This document shows, one piece after another, positions 24,601 through 35,574 of a stretch of DNA of 64,000 bases. Source of the stretch: Hawksworthiomyces lignivorus (taxonomy: Eukaryota > Ascomycota > Sordariomycetes > Ophiostomatales > Ophiostomataceae); NCBI GenBank assembly GCA_002917075.1, contig NTMA01000054.1, forward strand, positions 186,001 to 250,000, in the 5' to 3' direction. Each line of letters starts with the position of its first letter. Position 1 is the stretch's first letter. Both the position numbers and the translations under genes were made by a program. The notes below the pieces were generated by a model, which saw nothing but the letters and a program-made list of their open reading frames with translations, did not search any database and was not told the DNA's origin.

Positions 24601-24795
24601 AGTACACAAAGCTGTAAAATCGCCGTAAACTCTTTCCGTTTGGGCTTGATTGCTGTCTTCTGTTTCTCGGGTCACTTCAGCTTGCCCCTCTCGCCTCACA
24701 ACAGCATCAACGAATGTGTGAAGGAGAGCTCTTGACTTCTCCGACACGAGAATCTGTGCATATCGGCCCTCACTGAGAAGGGTTTTGAGATCCAT
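21622..24795 (-). CDS. EMW1: EMW1/TTC27-like tetratricopeptide-repeat protein
   Basis: Predicted 1057-residue single-exon protein of the TTC27 family; the yeast relative Emw1 is essential and linked to cell-wall integrity. The ATG at 24795 is chosen because it has a good context (AACCATGG) and opens with MDLKTLL; the longer frame up to 24873 starts with GTG. Clear TPR units lie at about residues 665-760, with RAQRSLGEHYLQQHDWDKAHDAY and the following NPQLWNRLGDINLRLG typical of this family. The N-terminal half is helical with acidic, lysine-rich spacers. No transmembrane segment or signal peptide is seen, so it is probably cytoplasmic. It is head-to-tail downstream of the GYF gene with a 530-bp gap. 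Family assignment is firm; molecular role in filamentous fungi is inferred. Confidence 0.88.
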   Translation of the reverse strand: MDLKTLLSEGRYAQILVSEKSRALLHTFVDAVVRREGQAEVTRETEDSNQAQTERVYGDFTALCTGLASLSAFLQANVTGPVVESVQQVEHLFSRIEESVEAPIPLRRACLSSLDVDGVSVYPYIPHIELFCLARWLFLDYFSRHDLPKQPVVDRNAGEKEADPAERNLAWLKLRIHTWHYKLLTEPNPGPGSVFNKMTQWSDLPSLQELIRQCLNEAEAHFDIDSTFNRQARVQFFLEKANVYAMLGLDAKAQEALDAASKLNHFEYVLSGALGKRTRFQEKSTSQLVVLARSEASVDIGVQADAKSEEKEAAVAAIPQALQLNNDTLLENIDFSESKKATKHENKQEQSMNTTTETSTTTSDVPFSLQTLAPNDQPQLSPLDQIILLSIATLKDAFSPADSLTLEEILPYATRVLSDKATNWQIYSQALIVRSRIELHRSRTVERGVLQMQAMVDQVIVETDSTQKIDLIAEEIEDGEIKKKKVGFPIPAIEVTAPSVETPLNKATSFFPEAKQNEQAPPQVRLRYIHALSTPPRWHLESELAFAWAGVGSLISALEIFKRLRLWAEVALCLATDSKMDDEGGRGAGGEEKARALLRWQLFSATDSSLEPKYGDESTELDVLTLRPADFTGPERDPPPSNAPRLFCILGDIESEPKYYERAWELSKNRYSRAQRSLGEHYLQQHDWDKAHDAYQKAVSANRLNPQLWNRLGDINLRLGLFADAAEAFGRAISSAGDIVGGEDARTWSNLGSALYSLYTETVKEQKETTKQMRENEDEEPQLAMEGGRETDDEEVVEGDEVRTRIGSTARKDPATLLSQSLSAFKRGATISHGNWRIWDNVITLASRMRPPAVGDIILALRNILAVRNTEDAIDIDVLRLLLNEAVLSRPKPPADGIPRHGSQEKAVCDLVENIIVPLITKRSELWELVTRERIWRGNIAGAIDAAEKGWRAAVGGVAASGTLGSTMAARREGSDSYKEEEESNWLENADAWDRVVSRTDELVSVLENYGPDVPTMGNRWKMKARSAIRSIMSKGKDSWEGSPGWTNLEGLLEGLK

Positions 24796-25325
24796 GGTTC
24801 TGTTAAATTGAAAAATTCTTGTCGATTTAGTGATGCATTTGTTTCCAGCTCTCAACCAGAGTTTGAGTTGCACTGTTTTGTTAGGCGTTAATAAGTTCTC
24901 AAAGTGGGATATGAAATCTTTTTTTTTTAGGACAATTTGCTTCGGCGATTAGATAAGCGCAGAAGGCAAACTCAAAATTTGCGGGCAAAATAGAAGCAAA
25001 AAGAAACACTAGAAACCATTCACTTGTTTACAACTACCACTATAAAACCAATAAGACACTCAACTTCGCTTGCCCCGTAATAAGATAGGAAGCTGGCAAA
25101 CTATCATGTCCAAAGAACCAATGAAAAATGGATGCTTCTAAAGACTGAGCTCTCATTGAAAACAACATAGCAGCACAACAATAAACGCTTCTGACATACT
25201 ACATTCCATGGTGCATCTTATGTCTCCTCTGATTTGCTCTCTCTGAATACATCACACAGGGGAGCATTGCAAAACTGAGTGCTTGTCTCTTATAGCCTAT
25301 CGTTTCATTGCAATGGCAAGCGAAC
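24796..25325. other. Spacer between GYF and EMW1-like genes
   Basis: 530 bp holding the 3' end of the GYF gene and the 5' region of the EMW1-like gene, both on the minus strand. AT-rich. I see no other feature. Confidence 0.6.
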
Positions 25326-28300
25326 TTACTTTCTCCCTTTCTTGCGGCTTGGGACAACTTTGAACCCAGCAGGCATGCTCTCTTCCTTCTGATGACTACT
25401 ACTGCCCTTCTTTGCCACTTCACTCCAGCCGCCACCCGCTTTGGTATCGCCAGGCGCTACTGCAACGGTCTGCTTTTCCACAATGCCTCTGTCAGCTAGC
25501 TTCTTGCGCCGTATAAACTCTTCAGCAAAGTGACGTCCATCCATTGTCTTTGAACTTCCATACACCGCTTCAGAAATCAACGACTGGTCCATGGGCAGCT
25601 GCAAGAGAGTTTCCATAAACATGTTCACTTAAGGGGACATGTTAGCAACGAAATGCTGTTAGTTCTAAGCAGGACGGTAAAAAACATACCATCAATATCA
25701 TCAGTTATTCCGCGGCTAAGTTCACGATGTAGCCACTTGCTAAACTCCTCCATAGCAGCGCCGCCTTCCGTACCAGCGGACCCTGATAGCGGTTTCGCCA
25801 TAGGTCGAACATTGGCTTGCGGTACAGGGACAGGCTTCGAGGCAGGTGCTGCAGCACTCGTGGAGCGGCTGGCAGAAGGTCCTGTGGGTGGTTTGACTTT
25901 TCCACCGGCTCCGACAGTTGCCCAGCCAGTGCCGCTAGCAGCGCTAGTAGCGGCGGCAACAGGTGAGGCACCTGTAGAAACTAGAGCCGAAGGAGCAGAT
26001 GACTGTCCCCTGCTAGCAAGATCGGCATAGCGCTTTCCCACGCCATGGGTAGTGCCCAGTGAACTTTGCGCTGCCAGCTCCCTGCTCTTCTGTTTACGGG
26101 CTTCTTCCTCGCGTTGGATATCGGCCAGTGTCTTCTTCTTCTCGGCAGCACTTTGCGAAGGACCACTGCTTGACAATCCAGTCAGGCTAGGCTTGACAGT
26201 GCTAGCTTTCGTCCATGGGCTTGTGGGAGCAGCAACGATAGGGGTTCCATTGCCCCATGTGGAAGATGTCGGCAGGGCCGGGGCGACAGCAGCTGCGGCT
26301 TTCTCGCGCTCTCGCAGGAGCGCAACTTCTTGCTCAGCGGCAGCCTTGCGTGCAGCAGCAGCAGCTTCTTCAGCCTTGGCAGCTTTTTTCGCTTCAGCTT
26401 CCTGGATTTCCTTTAAACTCGGGCCTCTGTGGCTTTCAGCACCCGGCTCTCTGGCCCAGGGAGCAAGGGGAGGCGGTTGGACTGCAGCACTGATAGCTGC
26501 ATTTTCTGGGGTCTCTGATTGAGAGCGACTGGCGGCATACTGGTCAGGGAGCGTGGAGCGGGTTCGCTGAGCGGTGGGCGCAGCAAGAGGCGTCGCGTGA
26601 TGGGCAGCTTGCGGGGGGGGGAAAGGCATCGGCAAGTCAGTCTGAGGAGCTTCGGCAAGGTCATCGGTTTGGGTCGTTCGACGCTTGGCAGCTGCTGCCG
26701 CCGCCTGCGTTTTCTGTACCTGTTGCGTCAAGGACAAAGACGCCAATACCGACGACGAGGCTTCGGTGCCACTGGTCAGCTTCTTTGATTCTTGAGACTG
26801 CCTCTCGACTGCAATTTCATCCATGATTTCTGCGGCTGCGGCTTGCTGGTGGCGTCCAAGAACTTCAGGAAGCCCGATAGCCCCCACCGACGCCGTGGAA
26901 ATGTCGTTGCGGAAGGAGGCAGTTTCCTCAGCCTCTAGCTGACTGCGGAGCTGCTTAAATTCTTTAAGCCGCTCGCTGAAACCCTGGGAGTCTTTCTGTA
27001 GCTGATCGACTGGTAGTAAATGGCTCAGGGACGGTGGATCAGACGGATGCCCTGACTGAGCAGGAGGAAATATTCCAGCAACAGCATTAGACGGCGGCTG
27101 CATGCTCGAGAGAATCTGTCGCTCCTGTAGGTTGAATTCATCTCGCAGAAATTCCGTGCTCGACGTGATAGGGCCCTGGGTGGTTGGAGGTAGGCCGGTG
27201 TGATCGAAGAAGCCCGGAGTCGTCCCGAGAGGGCCAGGCATAGGCGGTGGGCCGGTGGCAAGCGGAGACGTCATACTGCCGAAACTGGGTTGGCTCTGCA
27301 AGCTGTGCGCACTAGAGTGATGGTGGAGCGCGCCACCGGGGACGCCAGCTGCCCCGGGAACACGACCTCCAGGGAAAGGATGGTGTTGAGACGCTGCCAT
27401 CATCTCACGCTGGCGGGCAAGCATGTACTGTTCCTCTTGCTTGCGTCGCTCCAGATTGTTTTGCTCTTCGGCAGTCAAGGTTCTACCATAACTCGGGAAG
27501 GCACCAACCAGAGGAGGAATGACGCTGCCACGGTCGCCATGCGCAAAAGTGCCGCTGAGAGACGGCTGGCCATGAGCAATTCCCATCTGTGGCACAAGGA
27601 ATGGCTCACGCGAATTGCCAATCCGCCTGATCAGCTGACCAAGCGGCTCAAACTCGCTGTCCTCGACTTTTTTCACACGCAGATCAGCCGTAAAGAAATT
27701 CGCTTTGTACCAATCGTTCATCTCCAATCCGGTAAAAGGTCCTTGTGTTTGTCCTTGGGGGTCTAGGTACACCCAACGCATTCGATCAGGCATAACCATT
27801 GTCCGCGGCGCATTTGGAGGCGTCTCCGTGCTCGAGCGGGGGCCTGATTCAAAGGGCTGCGGCATAGGAGACGGAGCAGAAGCAAGTATGCCCGGTTGAG
27901 ATTGTTGCTCGGTGAAGACTGCACCGGCACCGATGCGGCTTGGGTCCATAAACTCGTCAAACAAACGGCCGGGTCGAGGTCCTCCAATATCAGATTCACG
28001 GACTTGTGAGCCAACAGCCTCCCGGCCGATAGCCCCTAGTGGATTAGTCTGGCGAAGATCGGGAACGGAGTCGCTTAGAGATCCTCCTTCCTGCTCTTGG
28101 TTACTCGCCATTTGTGCCTGCATACTGGCTGGAAAAAGGGAACCAAGTTTGCTAGCTCCACCACGAAGAGACCCAGTACCTCCCGCCGAAGGCGGGCCAA
28201 ATACACCGCCACCGGGGACAACACCACCAAAGCCAGGAGATTGCAGCTCGCCCGTAACAGGGCTGAATAGAGAGCTGCCAAAAGCACTAGTGAAAACAGT

Positions 28301-29180
28301 GCGCTCACGGTCAGGGGTGCTTGTGTTCAAGGGGTTGCCCCAGCCAGCAATGTTGCCGAGGCCGGTGAAGCCCTTCGCTCCCACGCTTGATGTCTGGCTC
28401 CGATCGCTACCATCAAAGGCGTTGGTAGAGTATCCACGTATAGAACCGAAATTAGTATTGTGATCAGAACCAGCTGTGCCACCACTGCCAACTGTTCCAG
28501 CAGGCACAGCGGTAGCTTGAGATGGATGGTCGTCGTCGCCACCGTGATCGGCCTGGGGGCTGCGGAAAGGGTTGGTCTCTGGGCTACCAGAGGCATCTTC
28601 GTCAAGTGCAGCACCGATATTCAAACCAGACATACCAAAATCAGCGCTTGAGTTCTTAACCGGCGTGTCAAAGGCATACGGGCTCTGCTGGTTACCGGAT
28701 CCAAAAACCGCTGCACCTGTCGGGTTACTCTCGTCGGCAAATGGATCCGTGTCAGTCCGTGGACGGAGTCGCCAGGAATCCTTCGTAGTCGCGCTGCTGC
28801 CACCGCCATTGCCGCCTCCACTAGGAACAGCGCTGGACGGTTTCGCGCCCGAGCCGCCGGCAGCCTCAGAAGTATCTTGCTTAGGAATCAGGTGGGCAAG
28901 ACGGCTTTCACCGCGCGTGCTTCCAAAACGCTTCTCTCCCATGCCTGTAGGTAACGCAAAGCTGCCAAAAGCTCCCATCGCCGACCCTGCCGCTGCGCTA
29001 GCACCGGTCCCAGATGGAGCAGCGGCAACGGTCCCCGACACAGCAGACGCACCAGACACACCCCAGAGAGAGGATGAGCCGCCCAGCGAACTTCCGCCGG
29101 TATTGCTTCGGACTCCGGCGCCGAGATTGGTTTGCCTAGCCGTGGTCACACCCGAATCCTCTTCTGGTTCTTCGAAGAAT

Positions 29181-29212
<32 letters not shown>

Positions 29213-30148
29213 CTGTGGTTCCTTCGTGTCCGTAGTTTTTCGACCGAACCAGGATGATTCCTCACGGGGAGTTCGATTAGCGAGGGGAGAGGTGACGCTG
29301 CCACCGCCTCCGCCTCCTGGGAAGGGATTAGTGTCGGACGTCTCTCGACGTCGCGTGGCTGGACGCGAAGTAGATTGGGAGGATGGCGTATTGTTAAAAC
29401 CACTTCCATGGGACACGGACGTCTTACGTCCGTTGATGCCACCGCTCCCTACCCCTTGGCTGCTGTCCTTCTGCTGCTGCGGCTTGACTGTGGAGTTCAC
29501 ATCGGCAAACATCTATAAGAAGTTAGCTAGAATGGAAAAAAGAAAGAGGAAGAAAGGCAGTAACAGCAGGAATCCATACTTCCTTCTCCTCTTCAGTCAT
29601 CTCCTGGAGCCCGACAGGCTTAATTCGTCCAGATGGTTCCCAGCAGACAGTTGGGTCCTGGGGAACAGTCCCCTCCGAACTTTTGCCCCACCCTCTTGAA
29701 GATCCGTTCACTTGTGATGGATTCCAACCACTGACGAACAGATTTGATACATCAGTTAGCTCGATCGATGTGCCCTTGAAGATGCTAAGTAACTGATCGC
29801 GCGAATATCGGAGGGAACCGTCGAAGGGCGGCAAATCTGGTTGCTCGGGCTGTGACTCTGTCAGGGAGGGCAAGGAGGTGGTGGATGCATCAGGGGCGAC
29901 CTGGGCATGTTGGCTTGAAGGATTTGTAGACGAGCGGCGAAACGTCATTGTGCCATTTGCAGAACGGCCCTCTCGACGAGACCTGTGAGGCTGATGCATC
30001 AGCATCCGCGTCCGGGATCAAAAAAACAGTGCTATACGGAAGCACAAGGAAGTGTATCATACCAGTCGCCGCCACCATCGGCAGGACGCGAGCCGCGTGA
30101 TTGGCCTGCTGCCGCAGATGCGAAGCTAGTGGGCGTATTGGAAGACAT
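25326..30148 (-). CDS. GYF-domain protein (Smy2/Syh1/GIGYF-like)
   Basis: Predicted 1537-residue adaptor. GYF domains bind proline-rich PPG-phi peptides; the yeast relatives Smy2 and Syh1 act in mRNA quality control and translational repression, and in COPII-linked trafficking. Four exons on the minus strand: 30063-30148, 29580-29982, 25690-29512 and 25326-25627, with introns of 80, 67 and 62 bp, all phases matching. The GYF domain begins at about residue 741 (MRWVYLDPQGQTQGPF, then WY and EPLGQLI), more central than in some family members. A run of 13 glutamines lies in the N-terminal half, the middle is Gly/Ser/Pro-rich, and a charged Ala/Glu/Lys coiled-coil-like stretch precedes the C-terminus. 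The last exon carries a conserved-looking MDGRHFAEEFIRRKKLADRG motif. Disordered composition fits an RNP scaffold. Confidence 0.9.
29181..29217. repeat. CAG/CTG microsatellite coding polyglutamine
   Basis: Near-pure CAG repeat on the minus strand coding about 13 glutamines in the GYF protein, just before FFEEPEED. Only one interrupting CAA codon is seen, so length variation between isolates is likely. Confidence 0.9.
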
Positions 30149-30707
30149 CTTGGAGATTCTATTTTCTTTGGTGGAAGAGTTGTACGCAGTGTGTAGGACC
30201 TGCTGGGGGTGCAAGCTGGCTGCTGGCTGCGATTCTGGGTGAGGACAAAGAGTATGGAGAGTGTATCTGTAGCAATTTGCAACTGGTCTTCTCTCGGCTT
30301 TCTACTTTGACTTGGTAGCTGTCTCTTCGGTCTCTTTAGTCTCTTTAGTCTCTTCGTTGGACGGGGCGCAATCTGAATCCAACACGCGATCACAAAAAAA
30401 GAGACGAAAGGCGGGATACAACAAGAAAAGATCTAGGAAAGATGTGTGGCAAAATCGATCTGAGCGTCGTCGGTAATGCTAACAAAAATGCTTGCTAAAT
30501 CGAATATCAATAAGACTTTGGCGATTCTGTTAGAAAACGACAGATGGAGCGCTGCTGGTGCTTTTGTTTCTGTTGATGGAGTTGGAGGAAGTTGAGGAGA
30601 GATTAAAAGGGTTGTTTGTGTGTGGTTGTATACGTGTGTTTTGGAGAGAGAAAGAGAGAGGAAGCTTCGGGTGCTTCAATTTTTTTTTTCTTCGAGTCGA
30701 ACACCAC

Positions 30708-30735
30708 CACACACGCACGCACGCACACACACACA
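30708..30735. repeat. CA/CG dinucleotide-type microsatellite
   Basis: Alternating CACACGCACG-type repeat ending in (CA)n, in the GYF promoter or leader. A GT-rich then GA-rich stretch lies just before it at 30616-30661. Confidence 0.8.
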
Positions 30736-30986
30736 CTTTGCACACGGCCTTTTAGCGTGGAGCTCTCCCCCATCCACTCGATTTTTTTCGCTTTCTCGCT
30801 GCTTTTTGCACAGATGAGTGGTAGCAGCGGTACCTGGCACGTGACAATGCGCCTAGACTGGGGAACTAGTAATGGGTAAAGGCGGCGATGGAGAAGTGCA
30901 GGACTATTCCGATTGAATTGGCACAGTGTCACGCGCGCGGTGCTTATTAATGCAAAACGCTCTACAGAGTACAGGAATCTATTTTG

Positions 30987-31093
30987 TACTCCGTACAAGT
31001 ACGCACAACTACGAAGTATGCCGTGTGGAGAGTCACTTCATAACACAGTGTGCTTACTCCGTGCCTGGAAATAGCTCAGCAAATGCGGAGTAC
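30987..31093. repeat. Cluster of three TACGGAGTA/TACTCCGTA-type motifs
   Basis: GTACTCCGTAC at 30987-30997, TACTCCGT at 31055-31062 and GCGGAGTAC at 31085-31093. Further copies lie at 39097-39105, 43083-43091, 45754-45762, 45815-45824 and 61265-61282. All eight are in non-coding DNA. Confidence 0.6.
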
Positions 31094-31494
31094 GCCTTAC
31101 TGTGATAGCGTACAATATAAATGCGAACGTTTCTATAGCGTTTAAGGCCAAAAAGATGCTAAAACGAATGCCAAAAATAATGCCAAAGGAGTGCAAGTAG
31201 TGCTGCTTCCTCGTCCATGTTATCTTCAGTGACTCAGCTAGAAAGTTTCTCAGAAATGGTGGAAGGGAAACGGTTATTTTTGTCTCTCTTAAGAACTCGC
31301 GCATCGATCGGAAGTCCCTTCTGGCGATATTCCTCCAGCCTCGTTTAAGAAGGGCTACGCTTCTTGCGGGCAATATCTGTGGAACAGTCTTCTTTGGCAT
31401 CAGAATCCAAGAGATTCAAGAATACACGTACTGCAACGATAAGTTATACTTTCGAGCAGCTGTACCAGGTGGTAGAGAGTCACAATAATCACCT

Positions 31495-31513
31495 AGAACA
31501 TCGATGATGTTCT
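31495..31513. repeat. Inverted repeat AGAACATC-GAT-GATGTTCT
   Basis: Perfect 8-bp arms with a 3-base centre that overlaps a GAT repeat. It lies about 1.35 kb upstream of the GYF start and 2.2 kb upstream of the first Myb-like gene. No function known. Confidence 0.4.
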
Positions 31514-33718
31514 GATCCAGTATGCCGTGCTCACTTTAACCGTTTAATATTTTCATCGTCGTCGCTAGAGTTTGTCTTCCTGAGTTTGTGTAGGCCTCAG
31601 CTTGATGGGACCCATTTTCTTCTATATTCCGGTGTTAAGACAGTACCTGCGGAGTTGTGTGGTGATGGCCTGGTTTCGCCAGCCATGTTAACCGTGCAAA
31701 GGGAGAGGAGAAACAGCCACGACAGCAGGCCTAGTGAAGCCATTACCGTTCTTTTATTTGAAGGATTTACAAAGTTCAATCTTTTGGTACGTCCCACTTC
31801 TCCTCCCTCTTCCCTAAAAAAACAAAAGGAAAGAAAGAAGGGCGGGGGTGAGGAACGCACAAGTAGTAGTTAGTCCATCACCTACGGCTGGAAAGAAATA
31901 TGAACCGAGAGCCAATAGTTGGGTAAGCCCACAATACATCTGGCATCGTGTTGGCTGGGGAAGTTGTTTTCTATGGGCACACAAAGATGATAAATGATAT
32001 CATCAGGCGCGGGAAGAGAGGCTTCCCACGCTGAGAGCATCGATGAGTCCAGTGAGAAAGCATGTTTTTGACTTCTGTCACACTCACTATCACATATCTC
32101 CCTGAAAAGAGACGACACACAGTACGCGGTCATAAGAAGATGTAGCTGCACATCCTTTCGGCGTGAAATTTGATACCGTTGTCAAAGCACATTTCTAAAC
32201 AAACCGTAATCAGCTTAGTGGGCTGGGACATAACGTCACGGCCACCCTTCAAATTAAAGAGTCTCTTCGGCCGACAGTCAAGCTTGTTTTAAATCCACAT
32301 CCAGGATCACTTTCTCTACTTCACTAGGGCAAAATTGTTGGAGAAAATTTCACTGTGATTATCGAGCTCTTACCATAATTTCATCTACAAGCTTACCTTC
32401 TCATTTGTGCATATTCTTTTATCGCGTTTTCTTTCCTTATTCTGTCTCTCTCGCCTTTCCTCGGCAAATATACTTACCAACAGAATCATTCTCTAGCTAC
32501 CTAGTTATAACAATCATGATGACTCGCGATGTCTATCTCTCCTTCCTCCGAAGGCATCGACAGTTCCACGGTTAGACGTTCTGATAGTAATGACGTTCTA
32601 AAATTTCTTCTCACACTGCGAGAACATGATATCTTTCTACGTGATTTAGATCTACATCAAAGGGCGGAGCCGCAGATGTGTTATTATTTCTAAACCTTTT
32701 ACTGTTCTTGCCACAATCTATCATTTATCTGACATGTTAGAAGTTCCATAATATTAGACATTCGCGTACAGATCGATCACTAATTTCTTGCCAAATTTCT
32801 TAACCTCAAAAATGTCGTTTTATCAGTAGGCGAAGCCATTTTGCGCACAGTTGGATGGTGACACCATACCACCACATCACCGATCACCAAAGAAAATGTC
32901 GCTGCACAAGCAAACGGCCAGATATCTTGCCACACTAAAGTCTGGAAGGATTAAAAAGGCAAAAGAGAGAGCAATCACGCCCAAGGCGCATGACATACCT
33001 AAAACACACATTGATGACAACAACGATAGCGGGGTCTAGTTTCCACGTATAGATGAGAGCTACAGGAATTCTATTGTTCTATCATGCGTGTCTTGTTCTC
33101 TTTGATTTGCTTTTTCAGCCCCTTTCTCCTGCGAAAGAGGGCAGATGCTGGCAGCTATCTAACCATGCTACTGCTATAAGTATTACAGCGGCATTTGATA
33201 AATTTGTAGAACACAGCACAACGGGCAGTGTGCTGGAAATATTAGATATGCCTTTTTTTTATTTATTATCTTGTATCGGTGGCAGCTGGAAGCTTAACGA
33301 GGAGGCAGTAAACAAAATCAAGATGCACCCAATTCAGCCATATTTTCTCCAGCTCGTTTTAGAAAATCTGTGATGTAATCCAAAACGTCACAATGACGAT
33401 TCAATAAAGCGGTGTACGCGGTCCTCGAGTCCCCCGAGCAATGCGCGGTAGACTGATTTGGAAGTCAATAGGATATCATATTGCATGAATGGTCGGCACT
33501 TCTCTTCCCGGCTAACGGGTGTGCTGCCCGATTCTTCGCCCCCCCAAAATAAGTTCATATGCGCTTTTACCTTCGCATCTTCCACTCGCACAGTTCTTCA
33601 TTCTCACAGCGGACAAGTCTACTCTGAAATCTTTAGAGTCTTACATTATAACAGCAGCTTAAATTCATAACCTTGGGCAATTTGTCTCCGCATAGTAGCG
33701 GTATATAATTAAGCCATT

Positions 33719-34205
33719 ATGGCTGGCAGCGCACCTATCAAGCCTCTATCCGAGATACTTCTTTCGGACAAGGAGCTCAGGCACCTCACAGCAGCCTGGC
33801 TGTCATGTCCTGCTCAAGACAATGTATGTGCTATTAACTATTACTTTGTCTCAGAGACTGTCCTTCTTTGATTTGATTCACTAAGGCCATTGTTAGATTG
33901 ACTACGAGAGGTTTGCTATCCTAGCTGGATACCCCAGCGTCGTTAATGCTCGGAAGCGACTGGGCGAAGTGAAGAGGAAGGTGCGCCAGCAAGTATTCGG
34001 CACCAATGCTGGAAATGCCATGGATGGGCCAACCACACCAACTTCAGTGGCAAAGAAGAGTGGAAAGACGACACCCAAGCGTAAGAATGATGGAAATGGC
34101 GAAAGCAGCAGTTCACCATCGAAGAAAGGAAGAACGACGGCTAAAAAAGACGCGCTCGTGGAGAATGGGGTCGCTGGCGAAGAAAATTCGACAGCGTTGG
34201 CCTAG
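33719..34205 (+). CDS. Small Myb/SANT-like basic protein A (tandem pair, copy 1)
   Basis: Predicted 137-residue protein with a short N-terminal helical domain and a lysine-rich tail. Two exons, 33719-33823 and 33897-34205, split by a 73-bp phase-0 intron just before IDYERFA. The pattern of about ten hydrophobic residues, then ID(Y/W)xxFxxxAGYxSVxxAR, resembles the Myb_DNA-bind_8-type small domains common in filamentous fungi; this is my reading, not a search result. The tail has TPKRKND and SPSKKGRTTAKK, suited to DNA binding or nuclear import. The next gene downstream has the same domain and the same intron position. Likely nuclear; target unknown. A histone-like or chromatin-architectural role is possible. 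Confidence 0.75.
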
Positions 34206-34879
34206 AAGCATGCAGGCCTTGGAGAAGGGACTCGAGATGAGTCAAGAGTGAGATAAATGGGTGCTCTTAACAATCGAGCCAACATCGGGTTGATAGCTAC
34301 AATTCACGTACTGATATAGAATACGGATGACAACCAGGAATTGCTTTGCTGGCCCAATAAATTACGTGATCTTTCCAGAAAAGTAAGAATACCACAAGTT
34401 ATATTTGCTCTTAGGTTGCTTTCTTAAACTTTGGACACCAGAGGAAACAGAAATGCGCACTCTCGACTCAGTCCTACAGGCGCGTCCAAGATCAAATGAG
34501 CCAAGACTCATTTCGGCAGACAGCCTTGCATTTTGAGATGATACCTCAGTGAGTCGAGTGACAAAATCAATCTGAAGACGAGCTGCCTCTCGGCCTGACA
34601 TTTACGTCTATTTCCTATCCTTCCTTTTCCTTTCCTGCTTTTCACAGAAACAATATCCCCACCAAAAAAAAAACGAGAAAGGAAGACTTAATACAACTCC
34701 TCGCCTCCTCAACTGTTGGTTAATTTCTATTTCACACTGCTCTTCATTGGCTCACCCAGAGCTAATACGTTGGCAAGAACGTACAGTACTGAATCATAGG
34801 GACATTGAACGCGGCATACAAGATAGGCCTCCAATAATATAAGCATCTGCGTGCTCTCTTCTGCATATTTTCATCGACG
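34206..34879. other. Spacer between the two Myb-like genes
   Basis: 674 bp. A 79-codon minus-strand frame at 34362-34601 has no recognised family and is not called. An A run sits near 34663. Probably the 3' UTR of copy 1 and promoter of copy 2. Confidence 0.5.
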
Positions 34880-35574
34880 ATGTCAACTAAGCTGTTGAGT
34901 ACTCCAATCGGACAGGCCGGTCTGGGTGAACGCGAGCTACTGTTGCTCGCTGCGGCATTTATGTCGCTGAAGGATAACAACAGCCAGTTGGTACGTTTTT
35001 ATTGCTGTCGCTCAATTTTTCAAGAGGAAATAATAAGACTGGGATGAGATACACGAAAACTCCACGCTTCGGCGGTCCTATTCACATACTAACAGAAACA
35101 TGCTAGATCGATTGGGTCAAGTTTACCAAGATCGCAGGTTACGGTAGCGTCAATTCCGCTCGCATCTGCTTCCGTCCAGTCCAAAAAAAGCTAAAAGAAT
35201 TCCTCGATGGGATTCAAGAAGAATTACTCGATGGCGAGAGCCGTACAACCGTGAACGGCGATATCCCTAAGACGCTGACAACCCTAAAGTCCACTAGTTC
35301 ACCCAAAGCACCTGGACCCCGGAGCAGGGGCCGGCCTAAGAAGAGATCGCAGGCGGAAGAAGGCGAGACTGGCGAAAAACTCGCAGAGGCCGTGAAACCG
35401 GGTGAACAAGAAGATGAAGTATTCAGAGACGGTCGTAGCTACTACTCCGGAACTAAAGCTCTTCCTTCACTCACTGGCACCGCACAGCATGTAGGTGAGG
35501 GAATGCCGTTGGGCTTGCTGATGGACAATATTAAGATGTCTTATAAAAGGATAAAGACAGAAAGCCCAGTGTAA
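34880..35574 (+). CDS. Small Myb/SANT-like protein B with AT-hook (tandem pair, copy 2)
   Basis: Predicted 192-residue protein. Exons 34880-34990 and 35107-35574, with a 116-bp phase-0 intron directly before IDWVKFT, the same place as in copy 1. The domain (ERELLLLAAAF, then AGYGSVNSARICF) aligns with copy 1, and the two differ strongly after it. The tail carries an AT-hook core, SRGRPKKRS, which binds the minor groove of AT-rich DNA, followed by an acidic stretch and a C-terminal segment with MSYKRIKTE. Likely a nuclear DNA-binding protein. The pairing with copy 1 suggests tandem duplication and divergence. No enzymatic motif is seen. Confidence 0.78.

Larger units (their letters stand above)
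30149..33718. other. Divergent intergenic region between GYF and Myb-like genes
   Basis: About 3.6 kb. The first few hundred bases are the GYF leader and promoter, C/T-rich on the minus strand, with a CA microsatellite. Three TACGGAGTA-type motifs cluster at 30987-31093. An 8-bp-arm palindrome lies at 31495-31513. Frames such as 33053-33373 (+) have no domain and are not called. Confidence 0.55.

Noticed and set aside
24796..24873. Longer N-terminus of the EMW1-like protein from 24873
   Set aside because: Starts with GTG; the ATG at 24795 has a good context and family-like N-terminus.
28572..29699. 375-codon frame on the plus strand opposite the GYF gene
   Set aside because: Antisense shadow of a GC-rich coding exon; composition mirrors the Gly/Ser/Gln codons of the real gene and no domain is present.
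34362..34601. 79-codon minus-strand frame between the Myb-like genes
   Set aside because: It starts with a plausible helix (MSGREAARLQIDF) and I considered an Rpr2/Snm1-like RNase subunit, but there are no zinc-binding cysteines and no splice pattern to extend it.
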